A stretch of 14,654 nucleotides of DNA from an uncultured Pseudomonadota bacterium (GCA_903909415.1 CAIVVS010000281.1:1-14654); one strand, 5' to 3'; shown: positions 1 to 7,749, numbered from the stretch's first letter. Notes: a model not told the origin generated them from the letters alone. Numbers and translations are program-made.

Positions 1-353
1 CGCTCGGCGACGATCAGGTTCTCCTCGATGGTGAGCGAGGGGAAGATCTCGCGCGCCTGCGGCACGAAGCCGATGCCGGCGCGCGAGCGCTCGTACACCG
101 GCAGGCCCTGGATCTCGCGCCCGCCGAAGCGGATGCTGCCCGAGTGGAGCGTGGTGTGGCCCATGATGGTGGCCATCAGCGTCGTCTTGCCCACGCCGTT
201 GCGCCCGAGGATGCACAGCGACGATTTTTCCGCCACCGCCAGCGAGATGTCCTCCAGCACCACGGTATCGCCGTAGCCGGCATGCAGGCCGTCGACGCGC
301 AGCACCTCGTTCCCGGCGCCTCCGGCCTTCGGGTTCACCGCGGGTTCACTCAT
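1..353 (-). CDS. livF: LivF-type ABC transporter ATP-binding protein (partial, C-terminus cut by window edge)
   Basis: This is one of two ATPase subunits that power a branched-chain-amino-acid-type (HAAT) importer at the inner face of the cytoplasmic membrane. About 117 residues are present. The Walker A motif GRNGVGKT lies at residues 50-57 and the Q-loop glutamine at about residue 99 in FVPQAREIF, followed by the LivF-like stretch PSLTIEENL. The signature motif, Walker B and H-loop lie beyond the left edge. The ATG at 353 overlaps the livG stop by 8 bp, which suggests translational coupling, and makes this the last visible gene of the transporter operon. The N-terminus carries roughly ten more residues before the beta strand than many LivF proteins; a start nearer NEVLRVDGL is possible but has no better start codon. 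Assignment to LivF rather than LivG rests on gene order and the FVPQ motif. The substrate cannot be read from this subunit. Confidence 0.93.
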   Translation of the reverse strand, partial: MSEPAVNPKAGGAGNEVLRVDGLHAGYGDTVVLEDISLAVAEKSSLCILGRNGVGKTTLMATIMGHTTLHSGSIRFGGREIQGLPVYERSRAGIGFVPQAREIFPSLTIEENLIVAE

Positions 354-1095
354 GGCCTTCGCCCAGGTAGACCTGGCGCACGCGCGCATCCGAACTCACC
401 TCGGCGGGCGTGCCCTGCATGAGCACGCTGCCCTGGGTCAGCACCGTGATCTGCTTGGCGAATCGGAACACCAGGTCCATGTCGTGCTCGATGATCAGGA
501 TGGCTATCTCGGACGGCAGCGCGTCCAGCACCGACAGGATGCGGTGCGTCTCCAGCGACGGCACGCCGGCGGCCGGCTCGTCCAGCAGCAGCACGCGCGG
601 CTTCATGCCCAGCGCGATGGCGATTTCCACCAGCCGCTGCTTGCCGTAGGGCAGGTCGGACACGCGCCGGTGCGCGTCCTCGGTCAGTCCCAGGGTCGCC
701 AGCACCGCCATGGCCTCGTCCACCACGTCGCGCTGGCTGTTGGCCGGGCGGAACATGCGACCGCCCACGCCCAGGCGCTCGGCGATGCCCAGCGCCACGT
801 TGTCGACCACCGGAAGCTGGCGGAACAGGGTGTTGATCTGGAAGGTTCGGCCCAGGCCGCGGCGCACGCGCTCGCGCTGCGACATGCGCGTGACGTCGAC
901 CCCGCCCAGCAGGATGGAGCCGGTGGTCGGCGCGAGCCGCCCGGTGAGCATGTTCACGAAGGTGGTCTTGCCCGCGCCGTTCGGGCCGATCAGCGCATGG
1001 CGCGCGCCGGGTTCCAGCGAGAAGTCGATGCGCTCGGCCACGGTCAGCGCGCCGAAGCTCTTGCACAGGTCGCGTGTCTCGAGGACGGCGCTCAC
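346..1095 (-). CDS. livG: LivG-type ABC transporter ATP-binding protein
   Basis: This is the second ATPase subunit of the HAAT importer, 249 aa, which is a normal length. Visible motifs are Walker A GPNGAGKT (residues 37-44), the Q-loop in RTFQINTLF (Q86), an ABC signature in the variant form LPYGKQR (148-154; LivG proteins usually have Y-G-Q-Q-R here), Walker B LLLDEP (169-174) and the H-loop histidine in IIEHDMD (H204). The start is GTG at 1095, overlapping the livM stop in a 4-bp GTGA. No ATG exists near the conserved N-terminus, and the frame continues upstream only as a shadow of livM. Its own stop overlaps the livF start. The gene is expected to be translated together with livM and livF, and the subunit to pair with LivF under the LivHM permease. 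Confidence 0.95.
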   Translation of the reverse strand: MSAVLETRDLCKSFGALTVAERIDFSLEPGARHALIGPNGAGKTTFVNMLTGRLAPTTGSILLGGVDVTRMSQRERVRRGLGRTFQINTLFRQLPVVDNVALGIAERLGVGGRMFRPANSQRDVVDEAMAVLATLGLTEDAHRRVSDLPYGKQRLVEIAIALGMKPRVLLLDEPAAGVPSLETHRILSVLDALPSEIAILIIEHDMDLVFRFAKQITVLTQGSVLMQGTPAEVSSDARVRQVYLGEGHE

Positions 1096-2072
1096 TCTGC
1101 CTTCTTTCCGCGGACCCTGGCCACGAGCTGGTCGATGATGCCGAGGATGCCGCCGCGCGCGTACAGCACTACCACCACCAGCAGCCCGCCAATGCCCAGG
1201 TACCAGTACTCGGGGAACTGCTTGGCCAGCTGGTCCTGCGCGATCAGGTACACGACCGGGCCGACGAAGGCGCCGTAGATCCGGCCCACGCCGCCGAGGA
1301 TGAGCATCACCAGCAGCTCGCCGGCGGACTCGAAACCCAGCACGTTCAGGCCGACGAACTGGTTCGTCTGGGTGAGCATCGCGCCGGCGATGCCGGCCAG
1401 CGTGCCGGACACGGTGTAGACGATCACCATGCGGCCGTATACCGGCGAGCCGATGGCGTGCATGCGGTGCGTGTTCTCGCGGATGCCGGTGAGCGAGGCG
1501 CCGAAGGGCGAGTAGATCAGCCGGCGCACCAGGAACCAGGCGACCAGCAGCCCGATCAGGCAGTAGACGAAGGCGGTCTTGCCGAACATGTCGAACTTGA
1601 ACATGCCGAGGATGGGCGCGACCACCATCCCCGACAGCCCGTCGGCACCGCCGGTTAGGTTGGTGGCCTTGTTGGCGATCTCCAGGAGCACCGAGGTGAT
1701 CGCCAGGGTGAGCATGAGCAGGGTCAGGCCCGTGGTGCGCAGGATCACCGCGCCGGTGAGCATGCCCAGCAGCGCCGAGGCCGCCGCCGCGCCCGCGAGC
1801 TGCAGCAGCGGGTCGGAAATGCCCATCTTCGCGCCCATGATGCCGGCGACGTAGGCGCCCATGCCGAAGAACGCGCTGTGGCCCAGCGTGACGATGCCGG
1901 CGTAGCCGACGATCAGGTCCAGCGACAGCGCATACAGGATGAACACCAGGATACGCGCGCCCAGCGACAGGTACTCCGGCAGCATGAAGAAGGCCGCGAT
2001 CGCGATGGCGAACGGCAGCCACTCGATCGGGCGTATGCGCGAATCCGCGCTGTATCCGCCGGAATGCGTCAT
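1092..2072 (-). CDS. livM: LivM-type ABC transporter permease
   Basis: This inner-membrane permease subunit of the HAAT importer has 326 aa. Long hydrophobic stretches run through the whole protein (for example from about residue 20, near 45-60, and the run GIGGLLVVVVLY near 293-304). The family motif GYAGIVTLGHSAFFGMGAY sits at 56-74, and a coupling-helix-like GGVGRIYGAF at about 260-269 would contact the ATPases. The ATG at 2072 is preceded by a GGAG about 8 nt upstream and gives the expected short hydrophilic N-terminus. The gene follows livH after a 67-bp gap containing a small duplicated sequence and overlaps livG by 4 bp. It pairs with LivH to form the transmembrane channel. Family assignment is firm; the substrate is not determined by the sequence. 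Confidence 0.95.
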   Translation of the reverse strand: MTHSGGYSADSRIRPIEWLPFAIAIAAFFMLPEYLSLGARILVFILYALSLDLIVGYAGIVTLGHSAFFGMGAYVAGIMGAKMGISDPLLQLAGAAAASALLGMLTGAVILRTTGLTLLMLTLAITSVLLEIANKATNLTGGADGLSGMVVAPILGMFKFDMFGKTAFVYCLIGLLVAWFLVRRLIYSPFGASLTGIRENTHRMHAIGSPVYGRMVIVYTVSGTLAGIAGAMLTQTNQFVGLNVLGFESAGELLVMLILGGVGRIYGAFVGPVVYLIAQDQLAKQFPEYWYLGIGGLLVVVVLYARGGILGIIDQLVARVRGKKAE

Positions 2073-2087
2073 GGCGCGGCTCCGTTG

Positions 2088-2145
2088 CCCATCAGTGATC
2101 CGGTCGAGGCGCGCACTAGTCCTCCGGTCGAGGCGCCCATCAGTG
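2088..2145. repeat. Short interleaved direct repeats at the livH-livM junction
   Basis: Two motifs each occur twice in 58 bp. CCCATCAGTG occurs at 2088-2097 and 2136-2145, and CCGGTCGAGGCGC at 2100-2112 and 2124-2136. The copy at 2136-2145 includes the livH stop codon, so the junction looks like a local duplication of the livH end, in the gap before livM. I see no strong hairpin or promoter in it. It could be slippage scar or a mild regulatory spacer. Confidence 0.7.
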
Positions 2146-3015
2146 GGCGCGCCCGAACAGGCCGGCCGGCTTCCACAGCAGCAGGCCGATGGTGGCGAAG
2201 TAGATGAAGAAGGCGCCGAACTGCGGCACCCAGTACTTGCAGGCGGTGTCGGTCACGCCGATCAGCAGCGCGGCGATGAAGGTGCCGCGCAGGCTGCCCA
2301 GCCCGCCCACCGACACCACGATCAGGAAGTACACCAGCTGCTCGAACGGGTAGGTCGGCTGGATGGCGACGATCTCCGCGCCCAGCGCGCCGCCCATGCC
2401 GGCAAGCCCGCTGCCGAGGGAGAAGGTCAGGGTGAACAGCAACTTGGTGTTGATGCCGATGGACTGCGCCATGCCGCGGTTGTCCACCGCCGCGCGCACC
2501 ATCGCGCCCCAGCGGGTGCGCTCCACGCCGAACCAGAGCGCGGCGATCATGCAGGCCGAGAACGCGATCAGGAACACGCGGTAGGTCGGGAAGTCGCGCC
2601 CGACCAGCGAATACTGTCCCTTCAGGTACTCGGGCAGCACCACCGGCTGCTGCAGGGTGCCGAAGATCATGCGCGCCACGGCGACCGAGATGAAGATCAT
2701 GCCGATGGTGAACAGCACCTGCTCGAGTTCGCCCGCGCCGTAGAGGCGGGAGTACAGCAGGCGCTCCAGCAGCACGCTGCCGATGGCGACCAGCGCGAAG
2801 GACAGGAACAGCGCCAGCGGGAACGGTATGCCGAACTTCGCCAGCGACGCGGTGAGGATGTAGCCCCCGGCCATGGCGAACACGCCGTGGGCGAGGTTGA
2901 CGAATCCCATCAGGCCCATCGTCACCGACAGGCCGACCGAAATGACGTACAGGATCATCCCGTAGGCGGTGCCGTGGAAGGCGACGCTGACGATGGATCC
3001 GAGGAGTTCCTGCAT
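2140..3015 (-). CDS. livH: LivH-type ABC transporter permease
   Basis: This inner-membrane permease subunit of the HAAT importer, partner of LivM, has 291 aa, typical for the family. It is strongly hydrophobic throughout. The diagnostic motif GLMGFVNLAHGVFAMAGGYI spans residues 34-53, and GGLGSLRGTF near 237-246 is the probable ATPase-contacting loop. The start is ATG at 3015, giving the usual N-terminus (MQELLGSIVSVAFHG); no strong Shine-Dalgarno sequence is visible before it. It follows the binding-protein gene after a 101-bp gap with a GC-rich stem-loop, so it is probably expressed by read-through from the promoter upstream of the binding protein. Family assignment is firm; the transported compound is unknown. 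Confidence 0.95.
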   Translation of the reverse strand: MQELLGSIVSVAFHGTAYGMILYVISVGLSVTMGLMGFVNLAHGVFAMAGGYILTASLAKFGIPFPLALFLSFALVAIGSVLLERLLYSRLYGAGELEQVLFTIGMIFISVAVARMIFGTLQQPVVLPEYLKGQYSLVGRDFPTYRVFLIAFSACMIAALWFGVERTRWGAMVRAAVDNRGMAQSIGINTKLLFTLTFSLGSGLAGMGGALGAEIVAIQPTYPFEQLVYFLIVVSVGGLGSLRGTFIAALLIGVTDTACKYWVPQFGAFFIYFATIGLLLWKPAGLFGRAH

Positions 3016-3071
3016 GGTTCAGCAGCGCACGGGAAACGAGGCGGGAAGGCGGCGCCGGGCCTGGGAGGCCC

Positions 3072-3101
3072 CCGCCGCCCCTGGTGGAAGGGGCGCGGCG
3101 G
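3072..3101 (-). terminator. GC-rich stem-loop between the substrate-binding protein gene and livH
   Basis: The arms are CCGCCGCCCCT (3072-3082) and its complement at 3089-3101 with a 2-nt bulge, closed by a 6-nt loop. It lies about 15 bp past the binding-protein stop. No U-tract follows, so it is not a classical intrinsic terminator. Such hairpins after periplasmic-binding-protein genes are known to stabilise or attenuate transcripts, so that binding protein is made in excess of permease. That role is inferred here. Confidence 0.45.
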
Positions 3102-3116
3102 GATGGCGCCGGGGCC

Positions 3117-4310
3117 TTACTTCTTGTTGAATTCCTTCCAGAAGTCCTTGACGTTCGGGATGGTCTCGAGCTCGACGTTCACGAGTTTGCCGTTGACCTT
3201 GCGGACCTCGCGGATGTACTCGTTCTGGATGATGTCGCGGGTTTCCGGGTCGATGGAGATCGGGCCGCGCGGGCTGTTGGGGTTCTTGTAGGTCTTCACC
3301 AGCGCCATCGTGCGGTCCGGATCGACCTTGCCCTTCTGCTCGCGGATGGTCCAGAAGATGGCGTCCATCGCGTCGTAGGCGCCCACGGCCATGAAGCCGG
3401 GCTCCACCGTGTTGCCGAACTCCTTGCGCCAGGCGGCCACGAACGCCTTGTTCGCCGGACGGTCCGCGAAGTTGGAGTAATGGTGCGCGGTGATCACGCC
3501 CAGCGGCACGTCGCCCATGTTCGGCAGCTCGTCGTCGGTCACGATGTCGCCGGTGCCCACGTACTTGATGCCGGCCTTGTCCAGGCCCAGGTCGCCGAAG
3601 GCCTTCATCATGCCGGTGGCTGCCTTGCCCGCCGGGTTGAAGCCGAACAGGATTTCCGGCTTGGCGTCCTTGACGCGCTGGATGAAGGGCACGAAGTCCG
3701 GGTTGGACAGGGGAATGCGCACCTTGCCGACGATCTGGCCGCCGCCCGAGACGAAGCCTTTCTCGAACGCTTCCTCGGCGTCATGGCCCGGGGCGAAGTC
3801 CGAGACCGCGATGTAGGCGCGCTTGTACTTCTTGGCGGCCCACTGGCCGAACGGGTAGGCCGACTGCCACAGCGTGAACGAGTAGCGCGAGATGTAGGGC
3901 GAGCGCGTGGTGATGGAGGAGGTGCCCGCGTTGGAAATGAAGAACGGCACCTTCGCTTCCTGCGTGAGCGGAGCCATCGCCATGGCGTTCGGGGTCCAGA
4001 CCACGCCGGTCAGGTACTGGACCTTGTCGCGCACGATCAGTTCCTGCGTGAGCTGCTTGGCCTTGTCCGGGTTGGGGCCGGTGTCGTCGCGGTAGATCAT
4101 CTCGACTTTGACGCCCGGCGGCAGCTTGTCACCATTGAGCTTGAGGAAGAGCTTGATGCCCTTGTCGATCTGGTCGCCCTGCGCGGCCGTGGGGCCGGAA
4201 TAGGTGTTGACCACGCCGATCTTGATCGTCTGCGCGATCGCGGGAACGGCGAAAAGGGTCGCGGCGGCGGTTGCCGTCGCCAGCCCGATCAGGGTGCGCT
4301 TGAACGTCAT
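3117..4310 (-). CDS. HAAT-family ABC transporter periplasmic substrate-binding protein
   Basis: This is the periplasmic ligand-binding subunit (LivJ/LivK-like, type-1 periplasmic binding fold) of the neighbouring importer, 397 aa. The start is ATG at 4310, preceded by a very good AGGAGG about 4 nt upstream; an upstream TTG in frame lacks this. A classic Sec signal peptide is visible: basic MTFKR, a hydrophobic Ala/Leu stretch, and probable cleavage after AIA at residue 26. The mature protein opens with the family pattern TIKIGVVNTYSGPTAAQG. Later segments such as VPFFISNAGTSS and GYDxxD-like VGAYDAMDAI fit the fold. It is first in the transporter operon behind its own promoter. The ligand is not readable; placement directly downstream of an aromatic hydroxylase cluster makes an aromatic acid plausible, with amino acids or amides as alternatives. 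Confidence 0.93.
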   Translation of the reverse strand: MTFKRTLIGLATATAAATLFAVPAIAQTIKIGVVNTYSGPTAAQGDQIDKGIKLFLKLNGDKLPPGVKVEMIYRDDTGPNPDKAKQLTQELIVRDKVQYLTGVVWTPNAMAMAPLTQEAKVPFFISNAGTSSITTRSPYISRYSFTLWQSAYPFGQWAAKKYKRAYIAVSDFAPGHDAEEAFEKGFVSGGGQIVGKVRIPLSNPDFVPFIQRVKDAKPEILFGFNPAGKAATGMMKAFGDLGLDKAGIKYVGTGDIVTDDELPNMGDVPLGVITAHHYSNFADRPANKAFVAAWRKEFGNTVEPGFMAVGAYDAMDAIFWTIREQKGKVDPDRTMALVKTYKNPNSPRGPISIDPETRDIIQNEYIREVRKVNGKLVNVELETIPNVKDFWKEFNKK

Positions 4311-4338
4311 GATTCCTCCTCGGTTCTGGTGGTGGCGG

Positions 4339-4367
4339 ATTCTAACCACAATCGGGGCGCTTGACAG
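4339..4367 (-). promoter_or_regulatory. Predicted sigma-70 promoter of the transporter operon
   Basis: On the minus strand CTGTCA (-35, 4362-4367) and TAGAAT (-10, 4339-4344) are separated by exactly 17 bp, 4/6 and 5/6 matches to consensus. The predicted start is about 20 nt upstream of the ATG at 4310. TGACAG (plus-strand reading) is repeated at 4362-4367 and 4373-4378, an 11-bp period, which could be a regulator site. Confidence 0.55.
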
Positions 4368-4439
4368 CAATATGACAGCGAGGATGGCAGCGGCTTGGCG
4401 GCCCTGTAGGACTGCGGGACGCCGGGCCCGCGGACACGC

Positions 4440-6083
4440 TCAGGAACGGGTTGCCGCGATCCGGTTTCGCAATGCGTCCAGCACCGGGCCCGGCGCGGCC
4501 AGCGGCATGACGGCGGCCACGTAACGATCCGGGCGCAACAGCACGCCCACGCCCGCGGAGCCTGCCGGGGACGGCCCGGGTGACGGCATGAAGGGCGCGA
4601 TGGCCGCGCCCACCACGCCCTGCGCATCGCGCAGCACTCCCTCGACGCCGGGCTCCGGTGCGTGCAGCGGGAAACTGTCGTCCTCGGGCACGATCCTGAA
4701 CACCCGCGCGGGCAGGCCCGGAGGCAGGGCGGGCACATCGACCACGCGGTCCGCCCCCGCGCCGCACAGCAGCAATGTGAAGCCGGCGCCGGCAAGGTCG
4801 TCCAGGCGCCCGTAGGCACCGGCCGAGGTCTCCATCATGGGCTGCGGGAACAGGCGGCCCGACAGCGATTCGTCGCCGCTTCGCCCGTCCGGCACCACGA
4901 AGCCCTCGTGGAAGCGCGGCTTGGGCTTGTACTTCATCTGCATCAGGTAGTCGCGCGCCGGCGGGTAGAGGCTGAGCAGGCGCATGCCGTTCTGCACCAG
5001 GAAGGCGCCCAGCACCGTCTTGGGCTGCATCACGCGCCCGATGTTCACCGCCATCTCGATCAGCGCCCAGGCGTGGTCGCGCCGCTCGACCTGGTAGCTG
5101 TCCAGCAAGCCCGCCCCGATGCGCCCCCCCGTCACGGCGGCGAGCTTCCAGGCCAGGTTGAACACGTCGCGCTGGCCGCTGTTCATGCCCTGGCCGGCGA
5201 AGGGCGGGGACAGGTGGGCGGCGTCCCCGGCGATCATCACGCGCCCGTCCTTCCAGCGGTTGGCGATGCGCGCATGGAAGGTGTAGACCACCTTGCGCAC
5301 GATCGCCAGGTCGCGGTCGCCCGGCACGCGCCCGGCCACCATGTCCCGCACCCGGCCTTCGTCGAGGATGGCTTCCGCGTCCTCGCCGGGATGCAGCATG
5401 AATTCATAGCGGCGCGTGCCGTGCGGGCCGGGCAGGTTGATCGCCGGGCGCTTCGGGTCGCAATAGACGCGGGTGTGGCGGTAGCGGTCCGGCGTGCCCG
5501 CCAGATCGACGATCAGCCAGCGCTCGACGAAGGTCGAGCCACCGAGGGTGATGCCGAGCGACTCGCGCACCTTGCTGCTGGCGCCGTCGCAACCGACCAG
5601 CCAGTCACATGCCACCTCGCCAGGGCCCTCGGGCCCGGTGAGCTGCACACGCACGCCGTCGGCAGACTGGGTGAAGGACTCCAGCCTGTGCTGGAAACGC
5701 GCCTCCACGTGCGGGAAGCGTGCCAGTCCCTCACGCAGCCGTGCTTCCAGTACCGGCTGGCGGAAGGCATTGCGCTTGGGGAAGCCGAACTCGCGCGACT
5801 GCGGCCGCACCTGCGCGAAGCGGCTGCCCGAGGGCGTGTAGTAGTCCAGACCGTAGCCCTGCACGATGTCGGCCAGCGCCACTTGGTCCAGGCCGCAGGC
5901 CTGCAGCACGCGCAGCGTCTCGTCGTCGATGGACACCGCGCGCGGCTCGCTCACCGTGGACGCATTGCGCTCCAGCAGCAGGGTGCGCACGCCGTAGGTG
6001 CCCAGCAGGTTGGCCAGGGTCAGGCCCGCGGGCCCGGCGCCGATGATGACGACGGGCCAGCGGGTGTCGTTGATTGCGGTCAT
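4440..6083 (-). CDS. MhpA-type FAD-dependent aromatic hydroxylase (class A flavoprotein monooxygenase)
   Basis: This is a probable NAD(P)H- and FAD-dependent ring hydroxylase of the PHBH/MhpA group; MhpA converts 3-(3-hydroxyphenyl)propionate to its 2,3-dihydroxy form. It has 547 aa, close to MhpA length. The FAD motif GAGPAG is at residues 15-20, a ribose-binding Glu at 38, the DG motif at 166-167 (VGCDGASSKVRES), and the GD motif at 286-287 within MIAGDAAHLSPPFAGQGMNS. The C-terminal thioredoxin-like domain typical of long members follows. The ATG at 6083 has AAGGAAAC upstream and overlaps the IclR stop by 4 bp (ATGA). Co-linearity with a VOC ring-cleavage dioxygenase fits a hydroxylation-then-meta-cleavage route. 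The exact phenolic substrate is uncertain; other long PHBH-fold hydroxylases look similar. Confidence 0.9.
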   Translation of the reverse strand: MTAINDTRWPVVIIGAGPAGLTLANLLGTYGVRTLLLERNASTVSEPRAVSIDDETLRVLQACGLDQVALADIVQGYGLDYYTPSGSRFAQVRPQSREFGFPKRNAFRQPVLEARLREGLARFPHVEARFQHRLESFTQSADGVRVQLTGPEGPGEVACDWLVGCDGASSKVRESLGITLGGSTFVERWLIVDLAGTPDRYRHTRVYCDPKRPAINLPGPHGTRRYEFMLHPGEDAEAILDEGRVRDMVAGRVPGDRDLAIVRKVVYTFHARIANRWKDGRVMIAGDAAHLSPPFAGQGMNSGQRDVFNLAWKLAAVTGGRIGAGLLDSYQVERRDHAWALIEMAVNIGRVMQPKTVLGAFLVQNGMRLLSLYPPARDYLMQMKYKPKPRFHEGFVVPDGRSGDESLSGRLFPQPMMETSAGAYGRLDDLAGAGFTLLLCGAGADRVVDVPALPPGLPARVFRIVPEDDSFPLHAPEPGVEGVLRDAQGVVGAAIAPFMPSPGPSPAGSAGVGVLLRPDRYVAAVMPLAAPGPVLDALRNRIAATRS

Positions 6084-6862
6084 TGCGCTGTTTCCTTGTT
6101 GCTGCGGCGCCCGGTTCGACGCCGAGCGGCGTGTCCTTGCTCCAGCCGTTCGTGGATGCGCGCCGCCGCCTGCCTCAGTTGCCTGGTGGCACGCCCCGCC
6201 GCGGCCTCGTCCACGGAATCGCGCGCCAGCACCACGCTCAGGCTGCCGGTCACCGCCGGCTCGGCGCCGCCCGCCGGTTCGAACAGCGGCACCGCAATGC
6301 CCAGCGCGCCGCGGTCGACTTCGCCGCGTGTCATGCACAGCCCGTTCGCGCGGATGCGCTGCATCTCCGTTTTCGCGGCCGCGCTGCCGCCGCTTTCCTC
6401 CAGCATCCGTGCCAGCATGCGCGGCGGCAGGAAGGCGAGGATGGCCTTGGAGGTGGCGCCGCGGTGCAGGGGCATGGCGCGGCCGCGCTCGTAACTCACC
6501 GGCAGCGCCGCGCGGCCGCCCGCGCCGCTCTGGTGGATGCACATCACCCGGTCGCGGTGCAGGCGCGACAGCAGCACCATGCCGCCGGTGTGGCGCGCCA
6601 GGTCGTCCATCGGGTCTCGCGCCGCCTGCAGCAAGGGGTCCGCCAGGCGGATCTGCCGGTCCAGGCCGACGATGGCCGGGCCGAGCGCGAAGCCGCCGGT
6701 GCCGCTCGCCTCGACCCACCCGGCGCGGGAGAGGAGCGCGAAGTAGCGGTAGGCGCTCGCGCGCGACACGCCCAGCGTGCGCGCCGCCTGCTCAGGCGAC
6801 CAGACCGGCTGCGCCTGGGTGAACAGGCCCATCAGGTCGATCACGCGCTGCGCGCTGGACAT
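6080..6862 (-). CDS. IclR-family transcriptional regulator
   Basis: This DNA-binding regulator has 260 aa, normal for IclR proteins. The N-terminal winged helix-turn-helix covers roughly residues 2-60 (SPEQAARTLGVSRASAYRYF is the helix-turn-helix), followed by the wing and the effector-binding domain with the family segment HRGATSKAILAFLPP. The tail after about residue 240 is basic. It begins at ATG 6862, 25 bp after the dioxygenase stop, with only a weak ribosome site, and overlaps the hydroxylase start by 4 bp. IclR genes often sit divergent to their targets; here the regulator is inside the same-strand set, so it is probably autoregulated through the promoter at 7750-7777. Its effector is presumably an aromatic substrate or intermediate (inference). 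Activator or repressor mode cannot be told from sequence. Confidence 0.92.
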   Translation of the reverse strand: MSSAQRVIDLMGLFTQAQPVWSPEQAARTLGVSRASAYRYFALLSRAGWVEASGTGGFALGPAIVGLDRQIRLADPLLQAARDPMDDLARHTGGMVLLSRLHRDRVMCIHQSGAGGRAALPVSYERGRAMPLHRGATSKAILAFLPPRMLARMLEESGGSAAAKTEMQRIRANGLCMTRGEVDRGALGIAVPLFEPAGGAEPAVTGSLSVVLARDSVDEAAAGRATRQLRQAAARIHERLEQGHAARRRTGRRSNKETAQ

Positions 6863-6887
6863 GGACGTGTGGCCCGGTCCGGCCCGC

Positions 6888-7712
6888 TCAGCTGCGCATG
6901 ATGGCCACGCCCCAGCGGTTCAGCGTGCTGGGGGCATGCGGCCAGGTGCCGGTGGCGCGGTCCTCGGCGCAGACCTCGATCTCCGAGGAGATCTCGGTGA
7001 GGTTGCCGTCCGGGTCCTCGACCATGAAGAAGAAGTCATTGCCCGGGCCGTGACGGCCTATGCCCCAGACCAGCGGCACGCCCCTGGCGGCCATGTGGTC
7101 CGCCCAGCGCGACATCCAGCTCCAGTCCGGCGCCTCGAAGGAATGGTGGTCGTGCCGGGCTTCCGGCGCGCGGAAGATGGCCAGCGAATGGTGCTCGCTG
7201 TCGGTGCGCAGGAAGCAGGCGCGCAGCGCGCCTTCGCCGTCGCGCACCTGGTCCGACAGCATGAACCCCAGCACGTCGCGGGCGAACGCCAGCATCGGCT
7301 CGGGATCGGTGGTGCGCAGCACCACGTGCTGCAGGCGGCCGGGCAGGGGCGTGTCAGTCTCGTCCTCGACGCGCCCAAGGCCGAAGGTGAACAGGTTGCC
7401 GTCGGGGTCCTTTACCGCGAAGGCCTCCGGCCCGAACAAGGGCGACGGGCTGGGCTGCAATGGCGCGATGGCTTCCATGCGCTTGCGCTGGCGCGCGAGT
7501 TGGGCCGCATCGCGAAAGCCGTAGGCCGCGAAGCCCAGCCTGTGCTTCGGACCGTTGCCGACGAGCACGGTGCGGGCCGGGCCGCGGCAGGCCCACACGC
7601 CGCCGGGCAGGGACTCGATCTTCATGCCCAGCGCCGATTCGTAGAACGCCGCGATGCGCCCGGGTTCGGGGGACAGCAGCTGGATGTGGTTCAGGCGGGC
7701 GTCCAGGGTCAT
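6888..7712 (-). CDS. Two-domain VOC-family extradiol ring-cleavage dioxygenase
   Basis: This is a probable Fe(II)- or Mn(II)-dependent type I extradiol dioxygenase that opens a catechol-type ring next to the hydroxyl pair. It has 274 aa and two vicinal-oxygen-chelate modules, about 5-115 and 125-245. Metal-ligand candidates in the second module are H129 (RLQHVVL), H189 or H190 (HDHHSFE) and E240 (DPDGNLTEI). H174 and H221 (GRHGPGND) match second-sphere positions of BphC/catechol-2,3-dioxygenase relatives. The ATG at 7712 has AGGAG six nt upstream. It is first in the set dioxygenase-IclR-hydroxylase behind a good promoter, so it would act on the hydroxylase product. MhpB, the usual partner of MhpA, belongs to the unrelated LigB fold, so this would be a non-homologous pairing. 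Substrate is inferred; the family also contains glyoxalase-like enzymes. Confidence 0.88.
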   Translation of the reverse strand: MTLDARLNHIQLLSPEPGRIAAFYESALGMKIESLPGGVWACRGPARTVLVGNGPKHRLGFAAYGFRDAAQLARQRKRMEAIAPLQPSPSPLFGPEAFAVKDPDGNLFTFGLGRVEDETDTPLPGRLQHVVLRTTDPEPMLAFARDVLGFMLSDQVRDGEGALRACFLRTDSEHHSLAIFRAPEARHDHHSFEAPDWSWMSRWADHMAARGVPLVWGIGRHGPGNDFFFMVEDPDGNLTEISSEIEVCAEDRATGTWPHAPSTLNRWGVAIMRS

Positions 7713-7749
7713 GGCCTGCTCCTGCGGGGTGGGTGTCAGTCAGCCGCGC

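Noticed and set aside
346..2022. 558-codon frame that would fuse a long N-terminus to LivG
   Set aside because: Its upstream half is a shadow of livM; LivG begins at the GTG at 1095, overlapping the livM stop.
4440..6719. 759-codon minus-strand frame that would fuse an N-terminal extension to the hydroxylase
   Set aside because: The first 200 or so residues lie over the IclR gene in another frame and are Arg/Pro/Gly-rich. The true hydroxylase N-terminus (FAD motif) starts at the ATG at 6083.
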